Shown: piece after piece, positions 32,092 to 40,608 of the stretch
How positions within the stretch are numbered: position 1 is the stretch's first letter
Layout: each line of letters begins with the position of its first letter
NCBI GenBank assembly: GCA_963781775.1
Contig: CAWAHE010000011.1
Span: forward strand, 305,795 to 369,794
DNA length: 64,000 nucleotides
Reading direction: 5' to 3'
Origin: CAVSRC01 sp963781775
GTDB taxonomy: Bacteria > Pseudomonadota > Alphaproteobacteria > Rhizobiales > Kaistiaceae
Program-made: the position numbers and the translations under genes
The notes under the pieces: generated by a model
Database searches by the model: none
The model's input: the letters and a program-made list of their open reading frames with translations, nothing else
What the model was told of the DNA's origin: nothing

Positions 32092-32639
32092 TGGTTGACG
32101 AAACCAAGAAGGCGACCGGCGGTGCCAGGCTCGCTATGAACGGTCGCGCCTGGATATTCGGCGACAATGTGCCAACCGACGAAATGGTACCAACGCGCTG
32201 GGTCTTCAGTCCGATGACCGAGATCGTCAAGCACCTCCTCGAGGAACTGAAACCCGGATTCCCGGCGAACGTCGCGCCGGGCGATGTCATCGTCGCCGGA
32301 CATCATTTCGGTCAGTCCTCGGGGCGGGCGGTGGCGCCCAAAGCGATCCAGGCGGCGGGCGTCTCGTGCATTATCGCCGAAAGCTTTGCACGAACGTTCC
32401 TGCGCAACTGCTACGAGATCGGCCTGCCGATCATCGAGTGCGCCGGCGCGTCGACGCTGGCGACCGATGGCGATATCGTCAGCTTCGACCTCGTCACCGG
32501 AAAGATCGTCAACGAAACGCGCGGAAAGACGCTTAACGGGAGGCCGGTCGACGAGTTCCTGCTCAACATGCTGCGCGCCGGCGGACTGATTGCTCTGGTA
32601 CGCGAGCGCGGCACGGAATGGGGTATCGTCAAGTCATGA
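32091..32639 (+). CDS. Aconitase/LeuD-like small (swivel) subunit
   Basis: 182 residues from ATG 32091, overlapping the large-subunit stop by one base. AWIFGDNVPTDEMVPTRWVF and HHFGQSSGRAVAPKAIQAAGVSCIIAESFARTFLRNCYEIGLPIIEC match the LeuD swivel domain (normally GCGSSREHAP...). The usual Cys in GCGSSR is Gln here, in keeping with the altered large subunit. It would form the substrate-binding lid of the heterodimer. Confidence 0.85.
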   Translation: MVDETKKATGGARLAMNGRAWIFGDNVPTDEMVPTRWVFSPMTEIVKHLLEELKPGFPANVAPGDVIVAGHHFGQSSGRAVAPKAIQAAGVSCIIAESFARTFLRNCYEIGLPIIECAGASTLATDGDIVSFDLVTGKIVNETRGKTLNGRPVDEFLLNMLRAGGLIALVRERGTEWGIVKS

Positions 32640-32706
32640 CATTGAACCTCACGCTGGTACTTCGCGGCGATGCGCCGAGACCTTGCGCGCGCGTGAGATA
32701 GGCACC

Positions 32707-34461
32707 GTGAGCGCCAAAGCGCCCACCTCGACCGTCTTCGCCCCCAATGCCGTCAGAAGGCCCGGTCCGGTCGCGTTGGTCGGGCGCAGGATTGTCGAGT
32801 TCGGCAGCGTGGGGCTTATGCTCGTCGCGCTTCTTGCCATCGTCGGCCTGCCAATGGCTTTTGTGGTTCTGAGCGCTTTTCTGAAAGATCCGCTCAATCT
32901 GCTCCAAGGCCTCTCCCTAGAAGCGATCCGCTCGGTTTACACCTCCGCGGAAATCTGGTCATCGGCGGCGCAGACGGTAGCGATGGCGCTCGCTGTCGGC
33001 GTCGTCGCGACGGCCATTGGCGGCGTGCTCGCCTGGACGCTGACGCGTTTCAGTCTTCCGGCCGCCGGTTTCCTCGAGACGCTGGTGGTCGTACCCCTTT
33101 TCCTGTCACCGCTGATCGGCGCGATATCGTGGATCGCTCTCGCCGCACCGAGATCCGGCGTTCTCAACGACCTCCTTCGCAGGGTCGACGCCCCTGACTG
33201 GATAACCTTCAACATCATGACGGTAGGCGGCATCGCTTTCGTGCTCGTCTTCCACTACATCCCCTATGGCTTCCTCTTTCTTTCGGGGACATTGCGCAAT
33301 ACCGACGCCAACCTCGAAGAGGCTTCATATCTCTGTGGCGGGAGCATCTTCATCACCGCCGTCAGGGTGCTCCTTCCCCTCCTCAAATCATCGGCCCTGT
33401 CGTCGATCCTGTTCATCTCGATCCTGACGGCCGGCGAGTTCTCGGTACCTGCAATCCTCGGCGCAAGCGGTGTGTTCACACCGCTGTCGGTTCATCTTTA
33501 CAACGCCGTCTATGGCTTCCCGCAAGACTACGGCCGGGCCGCTGCAATTGGAACCATGCTGATCATTACCAGTCTGACGGCGTTCTATTTCTATCGTCGC
33601 AATATCGGCGATAGCCGGCGTTTCGTCACTGTTTCGGGCCGCGGTTTTGCCTCCCGGCAGATCGATCCGGGCCGCTGGAAGGGGCCGGTCCTCCTCCTTT
33701 TCAGTCTCTATGCCTTCATCACCGTCGTGTTGCCCTATGCCGCCCTTCTGTTCATCGTCTTCACCAGGTTTCGCACCGGCGACCTGGCAACTACCGAATT
33801 CACCCTTCGCAACCTGACCACCGTGATTGCCGCCCCGGATGTCAGAAGCGCCATTGTCAACACGCTAACGCTCAGTCTTGTCGTTCCCTTTGTCTGTGTC
33901 GTCATCGGTGTCGTGCTTGTTTACATGCACGAACGGCTGAAGCTGCGAGGATCGGGCATCGCGACCTATGTCGCTACAGCGCCTGTCGCCGTCAGCGGCA
34001 TCGTCTTCGCGACGGGCGTTCTGGTCATCTACATTTGGACTCCCCTTTACGCGACTATTTGGCTTATCGCCCTTGCTCTCGTTGCTCACTACCTCGCCCA
34101 CGCCATCCGCATCGCCGGCAATGGGCTGGCCCAACTTGATGTTTCCCTCGAAGAAGTGGCGCAAATTAACGGCGCGACCCGCATGCACATTGTGGCGTCG
34201 ATCGTTGTCCCACTTATCCGCCCGTCCCTTTTTTCGGCTTTTGTCCTGATCTTCGTGTTCACGGTGCGGGAGGTGAACACGTCGATCCTTCTCTATTCGC
34301 CTTCTTCCCTGCTGCTGTCGGTGCTGTCCTGGAACTATCTCGCCGACGGCACACTCAACCAGGCCGCGGTAGTAGGCATGATTCAAACGCTCATCATGAT
34401 TGCAGGTATCGTCTTCGCGCGTCTGTTTCTCGGTGTCAGCAGCGCCCGGAGCGCGATGTAA
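32707..34461 (+). CDS. ABC importer permease, fused double domain (Fe3+/2-aminoethylphosphonate type)
   Basis: About 584 residues from GTG 32707 (upstream in-frame ATG at 32590 lies inside the preceding gene). Two binding-protein-dependent permease domains in tandem, each about six helices with its EAA loop: DANLEEASYLCGGSIFITAVRVLLPLL and LDVSLEEVAQINGATRMHIVASIVVPLI. This is the ThiP/FbpB/PhnV fused architecture. It pairs with the binding protein at 26875 and the ATPase that follows, forming a complete importer wrapped around the catabolic genes. Confidence 0.87.
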   Translation: MSAKAPTSTVFAPNAVRRPGPVALVGRRIVEFGSVGLMLVALLAIVGLPMAFVVLSAFLKDPLNLLQGLSLEAIRSVYTSAEIWSSAAQTVAMALAVGVVATAIGGVLAWTLTRFSLPAAGFLETLVVVPLFLSPLIGAISWIALAAPRSGVLNDLLRRVDAPDWITFNIMTVGGIAFVLVFHYIPYGFLFLSGTLRNTDANLEEASYLCGGSIFITAVRVLLPLLKSSALSSILFISILTAGEFSVPAILGASGVFTPLSVHLYNAVYGFPQDYGRAAAIGTMLIITSLTAFYFYRRNIGDSRRFVTVSGRGFASRQIDPGRWKGPVLLLFSLYAFITVVLPYAALLFIVFTRFRTGDLATTEFTLRNLTTVIAAPDVRSAIVNTLTLSLVVPFVCVVIGVVLVYMHERLKLRGSGIATYVATAPVAVSGIVFATGVLVIYIWTPLYATIWLIALALVAHYLAHAIRIAGNGLAQLDVSLEEVAQINGATRMHIVASIVVPLIRPSLFSAFVLIFVFTVREVNTSILLYSPSSLLLSVLSWNYLADGTLNQAAVVGMIQTLIMIAGIVFARLFLGVSSARSAM

Positions 34462-34474
34462 CAAGGATGAACAG

Positions 34475-35605
34475 ATGACCGCGGCGAAAACGAAGGAAGC
34501 GGCCGGACTCGACCTAGTCGACCTCAAGGCCAGCTATGAGGGGCGCGAGGTTGTTCACGGAATCAGCTTCTCGGTGGCGCCTTTTGAGTTTGTCACGCTG
34601 CTTGGACCGAGCGGTTGCGGCAAGTCGACGACCCTGCGTTGCATTGCCGGATTGCACCGGATCGATTCCGGTCAAGTCGCGATCGGCAGCGAAATCGTTG
34701 CCGACGGGGTTCGTCATACGCGACCGGAAAACCGTCACATTAACATGGTTTTCCAATCCTACGCGATCTGGCCGCACATGACGGTATTCGGGAATGTCGC
34801 CTACGGGCTGAGGCTGATGAAAATTGGCAAGGCGGCGATCGGCAACCGGGTCCGTGAGATGCTTCAGCTCGTCGGCCTTGCCGAACTTGCCGATCGCCCG
34901 GCGACCGGCCTTTCAGGTGGCCAGCAACAACGTGTGGCGCTGGCAAGAGCACTGGCGACGGAGCCGCGAATCCTCCTCCTGGACGAGCCGCTGAGCAACC
35001 TCGATTCCCTCTTGCGGGCGAGGATGCGCGCTGAAATCCTGCGTATCCAACACGAGACTGGAACGACGACGCTCTATGTGACCCACGACAGAGCGGAGGC
35101 CTTGTCGATGTCCGATCGCATTGTAGTATTGGATCAAGGCCGCATTGGACAAATCGGCGCACCGGCTGAACTGTATGACCGGCCAACGACAAAATTTGTC
35201 GCCCGCTTCATTGGCGATGCCAACTTTGTCACCGCCACGGTCGTGGCGGTCCGCGGCAAGGAAATAGAGGTGGTCGCTCCGAGCCTCGCCGGCACCCCAC
35301 ATTTTGTCCTGACGTCGTCGCACCGCGCTGTTCCTGATGTCGGCGCGACGATCGACCTAGTCCTTCGCCCAGAACGCTTGGTGATAGGCCGCGAGGTCTT
35401 GTCAGGCTACAACGCGTTCTCTGCTGAACTCGCCAGCCGCGACTTCCTCGGCAGCCGCTCGGATGTGACCTTTCGATCAGGTGACGCGACGCTACGGTGC
35501 GAAGCTGACCGGGATTTCATGGCGCGCGTCGATGGTGGACGTACGACCTTATACGTTGCTCCTGATCACGTCGCCTGGGTACCGCACGATCCAACCATCC
35601 AGTAG
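34475..35605 (+). CDS. ABC importer ATPase (FbpC/PotA type)
   Basis: 376 residues. Walker A GPSGCGKST, Q-loop MVFQSYAIWPHMTV, signature LSGGQQQRVALARAL, Walker B ILLLDEPLSNLD and H-loop VTHDRAEAL are intact. A C-terminal TOBE-like regulatory domain follows (residues 270-376). It drives import through the fused permease 13 bp upstream. No frameshifts. Confidence 0.9.
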   Translation: MTAAKTKEAAGLDLVDLKASYEGREVVHGISFSVAPFEFVTLLGPSGCGKSTTLRCIAGLHRIDSGQVAIGSEIVADGVRHTRPENRHINMVFQSYAIWPHMTVFGNVAYGLRLMKIGKAAIGNRVREMLQLVGLAELADRPATGLSGGQQQRVALARALATEPRILLLDEPLSNLDSLLRARMRAEILRIQHETGTTTLYVTHDRAEALSMSDRIVVLDQGRIGQIGAPAELYDRPTTKFVARFIGDANFVTATVVAVRGKEIEVVAPSLAGTPHFVLTSSHRAVPDVGATIDLVLRPERLVIGREVLSGYNAFSAELASRDFLGSRSDVTFRSGDATLRCEADRDFMARVDGGRTTLYVAPDHVAWVPHDPTIQ

Positions 35606-35625
35606 ACAGATCCAAGTGTAAGGAC

Positions 35626-36438
35626 ATGGCTGTGACTCGCGATTCCTCCAACGCCATCCTCGTCGAGCGGGTCTCACCGATTTGGCGCGTTGTCCTCAAT
35701 AGACCTGAGGTACGCAATGCACACGACCTCCAGATGTTCAAGGAGATCGTCGCCGCATTCGACGAGGCGGAGCGTGACGATGCCTGCCGCTGCGTCGTTC
35801 TCGCTGCGGAGGGACCAGTATTTTGTGCAGGGCAGGACCTCCGCTTCACGCGTTCAGCCGACCCGCGTGCGATCGACGACTATGGAAGGTGGAATGTCGC
35901 GGCCCGTCAGAAGATTCAACGCAATTTCAAACCGGTCGTCGCGGCAGTTAGCGGCCCGGCAATCGGGGGAGGTGTCTATCTGGCAACTGCGTGTGACCTC
36001 GTCGTCGCCGTCGACAGCGCCTTCTTTCAGATGGGTGAGATCCATGCCGGCAATCACGCCGGCGGCGCCCATCTGTTCACTGTTGGTCGAGCGCGGGCAT
36101 TGGAGATGGCACTTCTTGGGCAGCGCATTCCGGCGCAGCAGGCCCTCGAGTGGGGGATGATAAATCGCTGTGTGGCTGCCGATGATTTTGACGCTACGGT
36201 GGCAAGACTCGCCTCCGACCTTGCGGCGTTGCCGCCGTTGGCTGTCCGCTACACCAAGCAGGCGACCAATCTCATTCTTGACATGGCGGGCTTCTCTCAG
36301 CTTCTCGATGCAGGCGGCGTCATGCAGCGTTATCTGGGACTTACGCCTGACGGGCGTGAGGCAAAGGTTGCGTTCAACGAAAAGCGGAAGCCACGCTTTA
36401 CTGGCGCGTTTCCCCGCGCACCCGACCAGCTGAAATAA
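35626..36438 (+). CDS. Enoyl-CoA hydratase/isomerase family protein
   Basis: 270 residues of crotonase fold: LNRPEVRNAHDLQMFKEIVAAFDEAERDDACRCVVLAAEGPVFCAGQDL (oxyanion-hole segment) and VAAVSGPAIGGGVYLATACDLVVA (second oxyanion strand). Where many hydratases have catalytic Glu residues, this one has GEIHAGNHAGGAHL, so hydratase, isomerase or hydrolase activity remains open. It is 20 bp after the ATPase and is the last gene of the module; with the CoA-transferase it implies that a CoA thioester is an intermediate. Confidence 0.87.
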   Translation: MAVTRDSSNAILVERVSPIWRVVLNRPEVRNAHDLQMFKEIVAAFDEAERDDACRCVVLAAEGPVFCAGQDLRFTRSADPRAIDDYGRWNVAARQKIQRNFKPVVAAVSGPAIGGGVYLATACDLVVAVDSAFFQMGEIHAGNHAGGAHLFTVGRARALEMALLGQRIPAQQALEWGMINRCVAADDFDATVARLASDLAALPPLAVRYTKQATNLILDMAGFSQLLDAGGVMQRYLGLTPDGREAKVAFNEKRKPRFTGAFPRAPDQLK

Positions 36439-36554
36439 AGAAATCCCCTGCCTCCATGCGCGATTGCGCCGGCAGACGGACTGAAGCGCGGGAACGGCGC
36501 AAGCTCACGCGGCCGCAATGGGCGCTTGGCATCGCCCGATGCGTAATTTCCCGC

Positions 36555-36806
36555 CTATAAAAGGGCCGAAGATCGCCTCAGGAGATTGCGCACGTTGGAG
36601 ACATGCCAGCGTCCGCCACGGGCGGTGTGGATGCCACGATCGTTCAGAGCACTGGCCAAGCCGCGCAGGTCGGTCACTCCGGTTGCTCTGAACGAATTGA
36701 CGATCGGCAGCACATTCGCCGCGAAGGCATCGGCCTCCTCGGTCAAAGCGCGATGTCCTGCGGCAGCCGCCTGAGCCGCGTTGCGCCGATTTCCCAGCCT
36801 GGCACC
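36555..36806 (-). pseudogene. Serine recombinase, C-terminal part (split by IS)
   Basis: TEEADAFAANVLPIVNSFRATGVTDLRGLASALNDRGIHTARGGRWHVSNVRNLLRR is the C-terminal helix-turn-helix part of a small serine resolvase. The N-terminal part lies at 38074-38506, and the intervening 1.27 kb is an IS5-family element flanked by CACC. Another copy at 59724-60311 has the two parts joined and shows what was interrupted. Confidence 0.85.
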
Positions 36807-38073
36807 TGGATGGTTCTAAAAACCTCGCGTGGCCGCTTGCTTCCTGATTCCGTCTGGCCGGATGGATCGGAGGTGATTCGATGCGCGGCCAGCCTGGATT
36901 TTTCGATGTCGACGATCGCTTGAAACGCCTGAGCGACCTTGGCGATCAGCTCGAGGGTTTTCAGATAGCGGTGGATTTCGAGATTGTTCCGCAGCGAGCT
37001 CGATCGGGCATTGGCCTACTCGGACGGAGCGCAGGGCGGCCGTCCGCCCTTCGATCCGGTGATGATGTTCAAGATCCTGGTCATCCAGGCGAACAACAAT
37101 CTGTCGGACGAGCGCACCGAGTTCCTGATCAACGACCGCCTGTCGTTCATGCGCTTCCTAGGGCTGGGTTTGCCCGACCGGGTTCCAGACGCCCGCACGA
37201 TCTGGCTGTTCCGGGAGAGGCTGACCAGGGCCGGTGCCATCGGGCCTATGTTCGAGCGCTTCGACGCGATGCTCAGGCAGTCGGGCTATATCGCCATGTC
37301 AGGCCAGATCGTCGATGCGAGCCTGATTGCTGCACCTCGCCAACGCAATACGGACGAGGAGAAGAAGGCGATCAAGCAAGGCCGCATTCCCGACGCATGG
37401 CAGGACAGGCCCGCCAAACTGCGCCACAAGGACCGCGATGCACGGTGGACGGTGAAGTTCACCAAGGCCAAGCCGAGAGAAGATGGTACGACGCCGCGGG
37501 TCGATCTGGCCATCCCGATCTTCGGATACCAGAACCACATCTCGATCGATCGTGGCTTCGGCTTCATCCGCCAATGGAGCGCCACCGATGCCGCCGCCTA
37601 TGAGGGGCGTCGCCTGCGCGAGGGGCTTCTCGACAAGACCAATACGGCGCGCGGCGTCTGGGCCGACACCGCCTACCGATCCGCTGCTAACGAGGCGTTC
37701 ATGGCCAAGAACGGCTTCGTCAGCCACGTCCATCGCAAGAAGCCGAAGGGTCGGGCGATGCCCGCTGCCATGCGCCGGGCTAACAACGCGAAATCGAAAA
37801 TCCGGTCTCGTGTCGAGCATGTCTTCGCTGAGCAGAAGGACCGGATGGAGATTTTCATCCGCACCATCGGCATCGCCCGGGCGACGACCAAGATCGGCCT
37901 GGCCAATCTCGTCTTCAATATCAAACGGCTGTTGTTCCTGCGTCGCGTCGCGCCCGCATAGACACCACCCGCCACTATTGGCAACAGTCGGCGCCCGGCC
38001 AAGCTCAGGTCACCATCAGCCAACGCCAATGACACCGCCTGACGCAAGAAACGATGGCGTTAATAGAACCGTC
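36807..38073 (+). mobile_element. IS5-family insertion sequence inside the recombinase gene
   Basis: About 1.27 kb. Terminal inverted repeats are imperfect: GATGGTTCTA near the left end and, read from the right end, GACGGTTCTA. CACC is present on both sides (36803-36806 and 38074-38077) and occurs once at the matching position expected for the uninterrupted recombinase, so it is the likely 4-bp target duplication. The element encodes one transposase. Confidence 0.8.
36881..37961 (+). CDS. IS5-family DDE transposase with one frameshift
   Basis: MRGQPGFFDVDDRLKRLSDLGDQLEGF followed, after an extra G near 36985 (between ATT and TTC), by FRSELDRALAYSDGAQGGRPPFDPVMMFKILVIQANNNLSDERTEFLINDRLSFMRFLGL. 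Catalytic regions: GQIVDASLI (first Asp), GVWADTAYRS (second Asp) and SRVEHVFAEQKDRM (Glu). About 360 residues when joined. The extra base is on a codon boundary, as elsewhere, so the transposase may be functional. Confidence 0.85.
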
Positions 38074-38506
38074 CACCTTGGGCCTTGCGTGCCGCGAGTG
38101 CTGCCTTGGTCCGCTCGGAGATCAGCCGACGCTCCTTCTCCGCCAGTGCAGCGTAGAGGTGCAGCATGAAGGGATCTGCATCTCTTCCCAGTTCGGCAAC
38201 GATGAAGGGCACACGTTGCGCCATCAGGCCCGATATGAAGGCCACGTCGCGGGAAAGCCGATCGAGCTTGGCCACGATGACCGGGCATTTCCGTTGCCGC
38301 CCTGTGGCCAACGCTGCGGCCAGCTGGGGCCTTCGGTCGAGGGCATCACTCCCCTTCCCCGTCTCGACCTCGATGAACTCGCCCAACAGGTCGAAGCCCT
38401 CGGCCGCAGCGAACCGCGCGACGGCATCGCGCTGGGCCTCGATGCCAAGCCCTGATCGGCCCTGGCGGGCGGTGGAAACGCGGTAATAGGCAATGGCTTG
38501 TTGCAT
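38074..38506 (-). pseudogene. Serine recombinase (resolvase), N-terminal catalytic part
   Basis: AIAYYRVSTARQGRSGLGIEAQRDAVARFA carries the catalytic Ser in YRVS. VIVAKLDRLSRDVAFISGLM and ELGRDADPFMLHLYAALAEKERRLISERTKAALAARKAQG complete the resolvase fold before the IS5 insertion. I prefer ATG 38506 (MQQAIAYYR) over ATG 38542, because the latter overlaps a res-like inverted repeat. The family resolves cointegrates or inverts DNA through a phosphoserine linkage. Confidence 0.85.
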
Positions 38507-38529
38507 CGCGACAAACTCACGGGCCGTTT

Positions 38530-38563
38530 GTACAAAACGCATACCACCGTTTGCGTCTTGTAC
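38530..38563. promoter_or_regulatory. Candidate res/operator inverted repeat
   Basis: GTACAAAACGCA and TGCGTCTTGTAC are inverted arms matching 11 of 12 with a 10-bp spacer, located 24-57 bp upstream of the recombinase ATG. Small serine recombinases usually act at and autoregulate from such sites next to their own gene. Not confirmed at the other recombinase copies because their 5' ends are lost. Confidence 0.55.
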
Positions 38564-38766
38564 GTAGCCAAGTCTCTGGCAACACAGAGCAATTTCGTTC
38601 CCGATGGCGTGGCAGCGGTTTGATCGATGCCGTGGCCGTGGTCTTCGGCAAATGACCTGCCCGTCGGGATCGGCCCACGCCGCTCAAAATCGCACGTCTA
38701 ATGCCAAAGTGAACCTATCGACCCACCGTGCTAGCGTGCACGTTTGACCCTGGGAGGACGACCCGC

Positions 38767-38976
38767 ATGGCAAAGGGCATGGTGAAATTCTTCAACACTC
38801 AGAAGGGCTACGGTTTCATTGCGCCGGATAGCGGCGAGAAGGATGTGTTCGTGCACATCTCCGCTGTCGAGCGGTCTGGTTTGAACACGTTGAACGAGGG
38901 GCAAATCGTTGAATTTGAAACCGAGACAGATGAACGCTCCGGCAAGCTGCGGGTCAGCAGACTGAAGCAAGCGTGA
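38767..38976 (+). CDS. Cold-shock protein, CspA family
   Basis: 69 residues with RNP1 KGYGFI and RNP2 VFVHIS, the nucleic-acid-binding motifs of the OB-fold cold-shock domain. A GGGAGGA ribosome-binding site precedes the ATG. It acts as an RNA chaperone. Upstream 38564-38766 is non-coding and probably contains its promoter and leader. It is intact. Confidence 0.93.
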   Translation: MAKGMVKFFNTQKGYGFIAPDSGEKDVFVHISAVERSGLNTLNEGQIVEFETETDERSGKLRVSRLKQA

Positions 38977-39009
38977 CCACCCTCTGAAGGTCTCAGCGCT
39001 TCCGTCCCT

Positions 39010-39183
39010 TTACCAAGTAGCCTGCCCACCTGGTGAACCCGCCAGGACCAGAGCAATGACCACCGCGACGATCGCCACGATTCCTAGAACCGCGGCTAGA
39101 TCGGCCCAGTGAATTTTATAGCGGTGGGAATAGAACCTGGAGCGACCTGCGTTTTCCCAGGTCCAGTGCGCTTTTGTACTCAT
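39010..39183 (-). CDS. Small single-pass membrane protein
   Basis: 57 residues from MSTKAHWTWENAGRSRFYSHRYKIHWADL, then a 20-residue hydrophobic helix (AAVLGIVAIVAVVIALVLAG) and a short tail. It is convergent with cspA. There is no recognisable family; the single helix and basic N-terminus suggest an inner-membrane small protein. It could be real but is short. Confidence 0.5.
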   Translation of the reverse strand: MSTKAHWTWENAGRSRFYSHRYKIHWADLAAVLGIVAIVAVVIALVLAGSPGGQATW

Positions 39184-39376
39184 ATTCAACTCCACCAAAG
39201 GACAACCCGCCCCCGGCTGGGCCGACTTTGATCATAGTCGAGCGGCAAGATTAGGGCCGGCGCTCGGAGTAGACGGGTCGCTTTGGAAAACTCGCTTGCA
39301 GTCGCACGGTTGGATAACATCGCTGGCGGGCCGAGTTCCGACGCTTGGCTCGCCACTTCATGCTACCGACCTCCCG

Positions 39377-39408
39377 GCCCCGGCCCTCAACGGCCGGGGC
39401 TTTCCTTT
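39377..39408 (+). terminator. Rho-independent terminator-like hairpin
   Basis: GCCCCGGCC and GGCCGGGGC form a perfect 9-bp stem with a 6-nt loop, followed by TTTCCTTT. It lies in the 310-bp gap between the small membrane protein and the glyoxalase-like gene. The T-rich side implies plus-strand transcription, for which no upstream gene other than cspA is evident. Confidence 0.6.
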
Positions 39409-39493
39409 CAGGTTCTTGCCAGAGCTCTCTCTAGGACGGCTGCAGAGCCACCATAGGCAAATCAATCGCCGCGAACTCTCTCATTTGAGAGCA

Positions 39494-39901
39494 CTACCTC
39501 CCAAGCCGAGCTTCGGGAAGAAGTGGCTCGAACAACTCGACGGGATTTCCCGAAGGGTCTTCAGCGATGATCTGCTTGCCCCCGACACCCGTGACAATCT
39601 CGTTCCGAAAGTGCACTCCCGCTTTCCGCAGCTTTTCAACGGTCGTGTCGAGGTCAGCTATTTCGATAGCGAAGCGGTTCCAACCACCGGGCCGTTGAGC
39701 GGTGCCGTCAGGCATGGACTGGCCACCACCACCCGCGGGGTTTGGTGCACTGAGGACCAGCCGAAGTTCACCTCTGGAAAGCATCGCGAACGGTGGCGCC
39801 GGATGCATGTCGAGCTTGAAGCCCAGCCGGTCGGTGTAGAACGCGATCGCTGCATCGACATCATCGACGATATAGCGGACCTGAACTGCGGCCATCTTCA
39901 A
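39494..39901 (-). CDS. Glyoxalase/bleomycin-resistance (VOC) family protein
   Basis: 135 residues with the vicinal-oxygen-chelate pattern: VQVRYIVDDVDAAIAFYTDRLGFKLDMHPAPPFAMLSRGELRLVLSAP, then the second beta-alpha-beta module NRFAIEIADLDTTVEKLRKAGVHFRN and EDPSGNPVELFEP with the terminal Glu metal ligand. Its role may be detoxification or aromatic ring chemistry; the substrate is unknown. It lies 16 bp upstream of the next minus-strand gene's end. Confidence 0.85.
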   Translation of the reverse strand: MKMAAVQVRYIVDDVDAAIAFYTDRLGFKLDMHPAPPFAMLSRGELRLVLSAPNPAGGGGQSMPDGTAQRPGGWNRFAIEIADLDTTVEKLRKAGVHFRNEIVTGVGGKQIIAEDPSGNPVELFEPLLPEARLGR

Positions 39902-39917
39902 TTCCTTTCGGGGTGCC

Positions 39918-40325
39918 TCAGCCGGTCGTTCCGGAGGCCGGCGACGTTGCCTGAGCTGGTTTGACGAACAGGAAATAGGCGAAACCCAAGGCGAGCAGGA
40001 GGCAGATGATCACTGTCACCCAGCCCAAGCCGTTCACCGTGCCCGCGAAGATTGACCAGAGTCCCAGCACCACGTCGATGACGTTGGTCACCAGTCCCGC
40101 CCACAGGATGCCAGTCAACGCCGACGATGCGCCCAGATCACGCGCCATGTAGACAACGATAGCCAGCGCGATCAGCGAGGAGCCGCAGAATTGGGCCATC
40201 AGGCGGCTCGCGTCGGTAACCGCAATGCCGTACCAGCCGGCGACCGCGTCAGGGATGAACAGAAAGGCAAGTCCGAACAGGACCGAGACGATGGCAGCGA
40301 CGATGAAGAATGGATTCTGTTGCAT
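39918..40325 (-). CDS. Small four-helix membrane protein, hypothetical
   Basis: 135 residues from MQQNPFFIVAAIVSVLFGLAFLFIPDAVAGWYGI. Four hydrophobic segments are separated by short loops (DASRLMAQFCGSSLIALAIVVYMARDLG, GILWAGLVTNVIDVVLGLWSIF, WVTVIICLLLALGFAYFLF). The pattern is common in uncharacterised inner-membrane proteins of soil Proteobacteria. The ATG at 40358 would add a short polar lead. It is probably in an operon with the glyoxalase-like gene. Confidence 0.65.
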   Translation of the reverse strand: MQQNPFFIVAAIVSVLFGLAFLFIPDAVAGWYGIAVTDASRLMAQFCGSSLIALAIVVYMARDLGASSALTGILWAGLVTNVIDVVLGLWSIFAGTVNGLGWVTVIICLLLALGFAYFLFVKPAQATSPASGTTG

Positions 40326-40608
40326 GGTGGCCTCCGCTTCCTGAGGCCGTGCGGCCATGGACGCCCCCCAATCCGACCGGTCGTACGGCCAATTGCGCCA
40401 TCAACATACTCGTTGTGGCGGGCCTCTGCGTTCAAACCTTTGCTGCGATGCGGAATGATCGGCTTGTGCACGAGTCATTCGAACAGTCGCCTCCCGGATA
40501 TATCCTGACCAAGTCTCAGAGCGCCGATGGGCGTCGGCCTCCGACACGCAATACGCAAGCTGACGTTAAGTTGGTGGATGCCCCCCGGCTCCACCAACCT
40601 CCAGATAG

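Noticed and set aside
38543..38766. Additional small gene upstream of cspA
   Set aside because: No open frame with a start signal; the region is better explained as promoter and leader of cspA plus the recombinase control region.
39296..39964. 222-codon plus-strand open frame
   Set aside because: It is antisense to the glyoxalase-like gene, which has a clear VOC fold pattern; no start signal.
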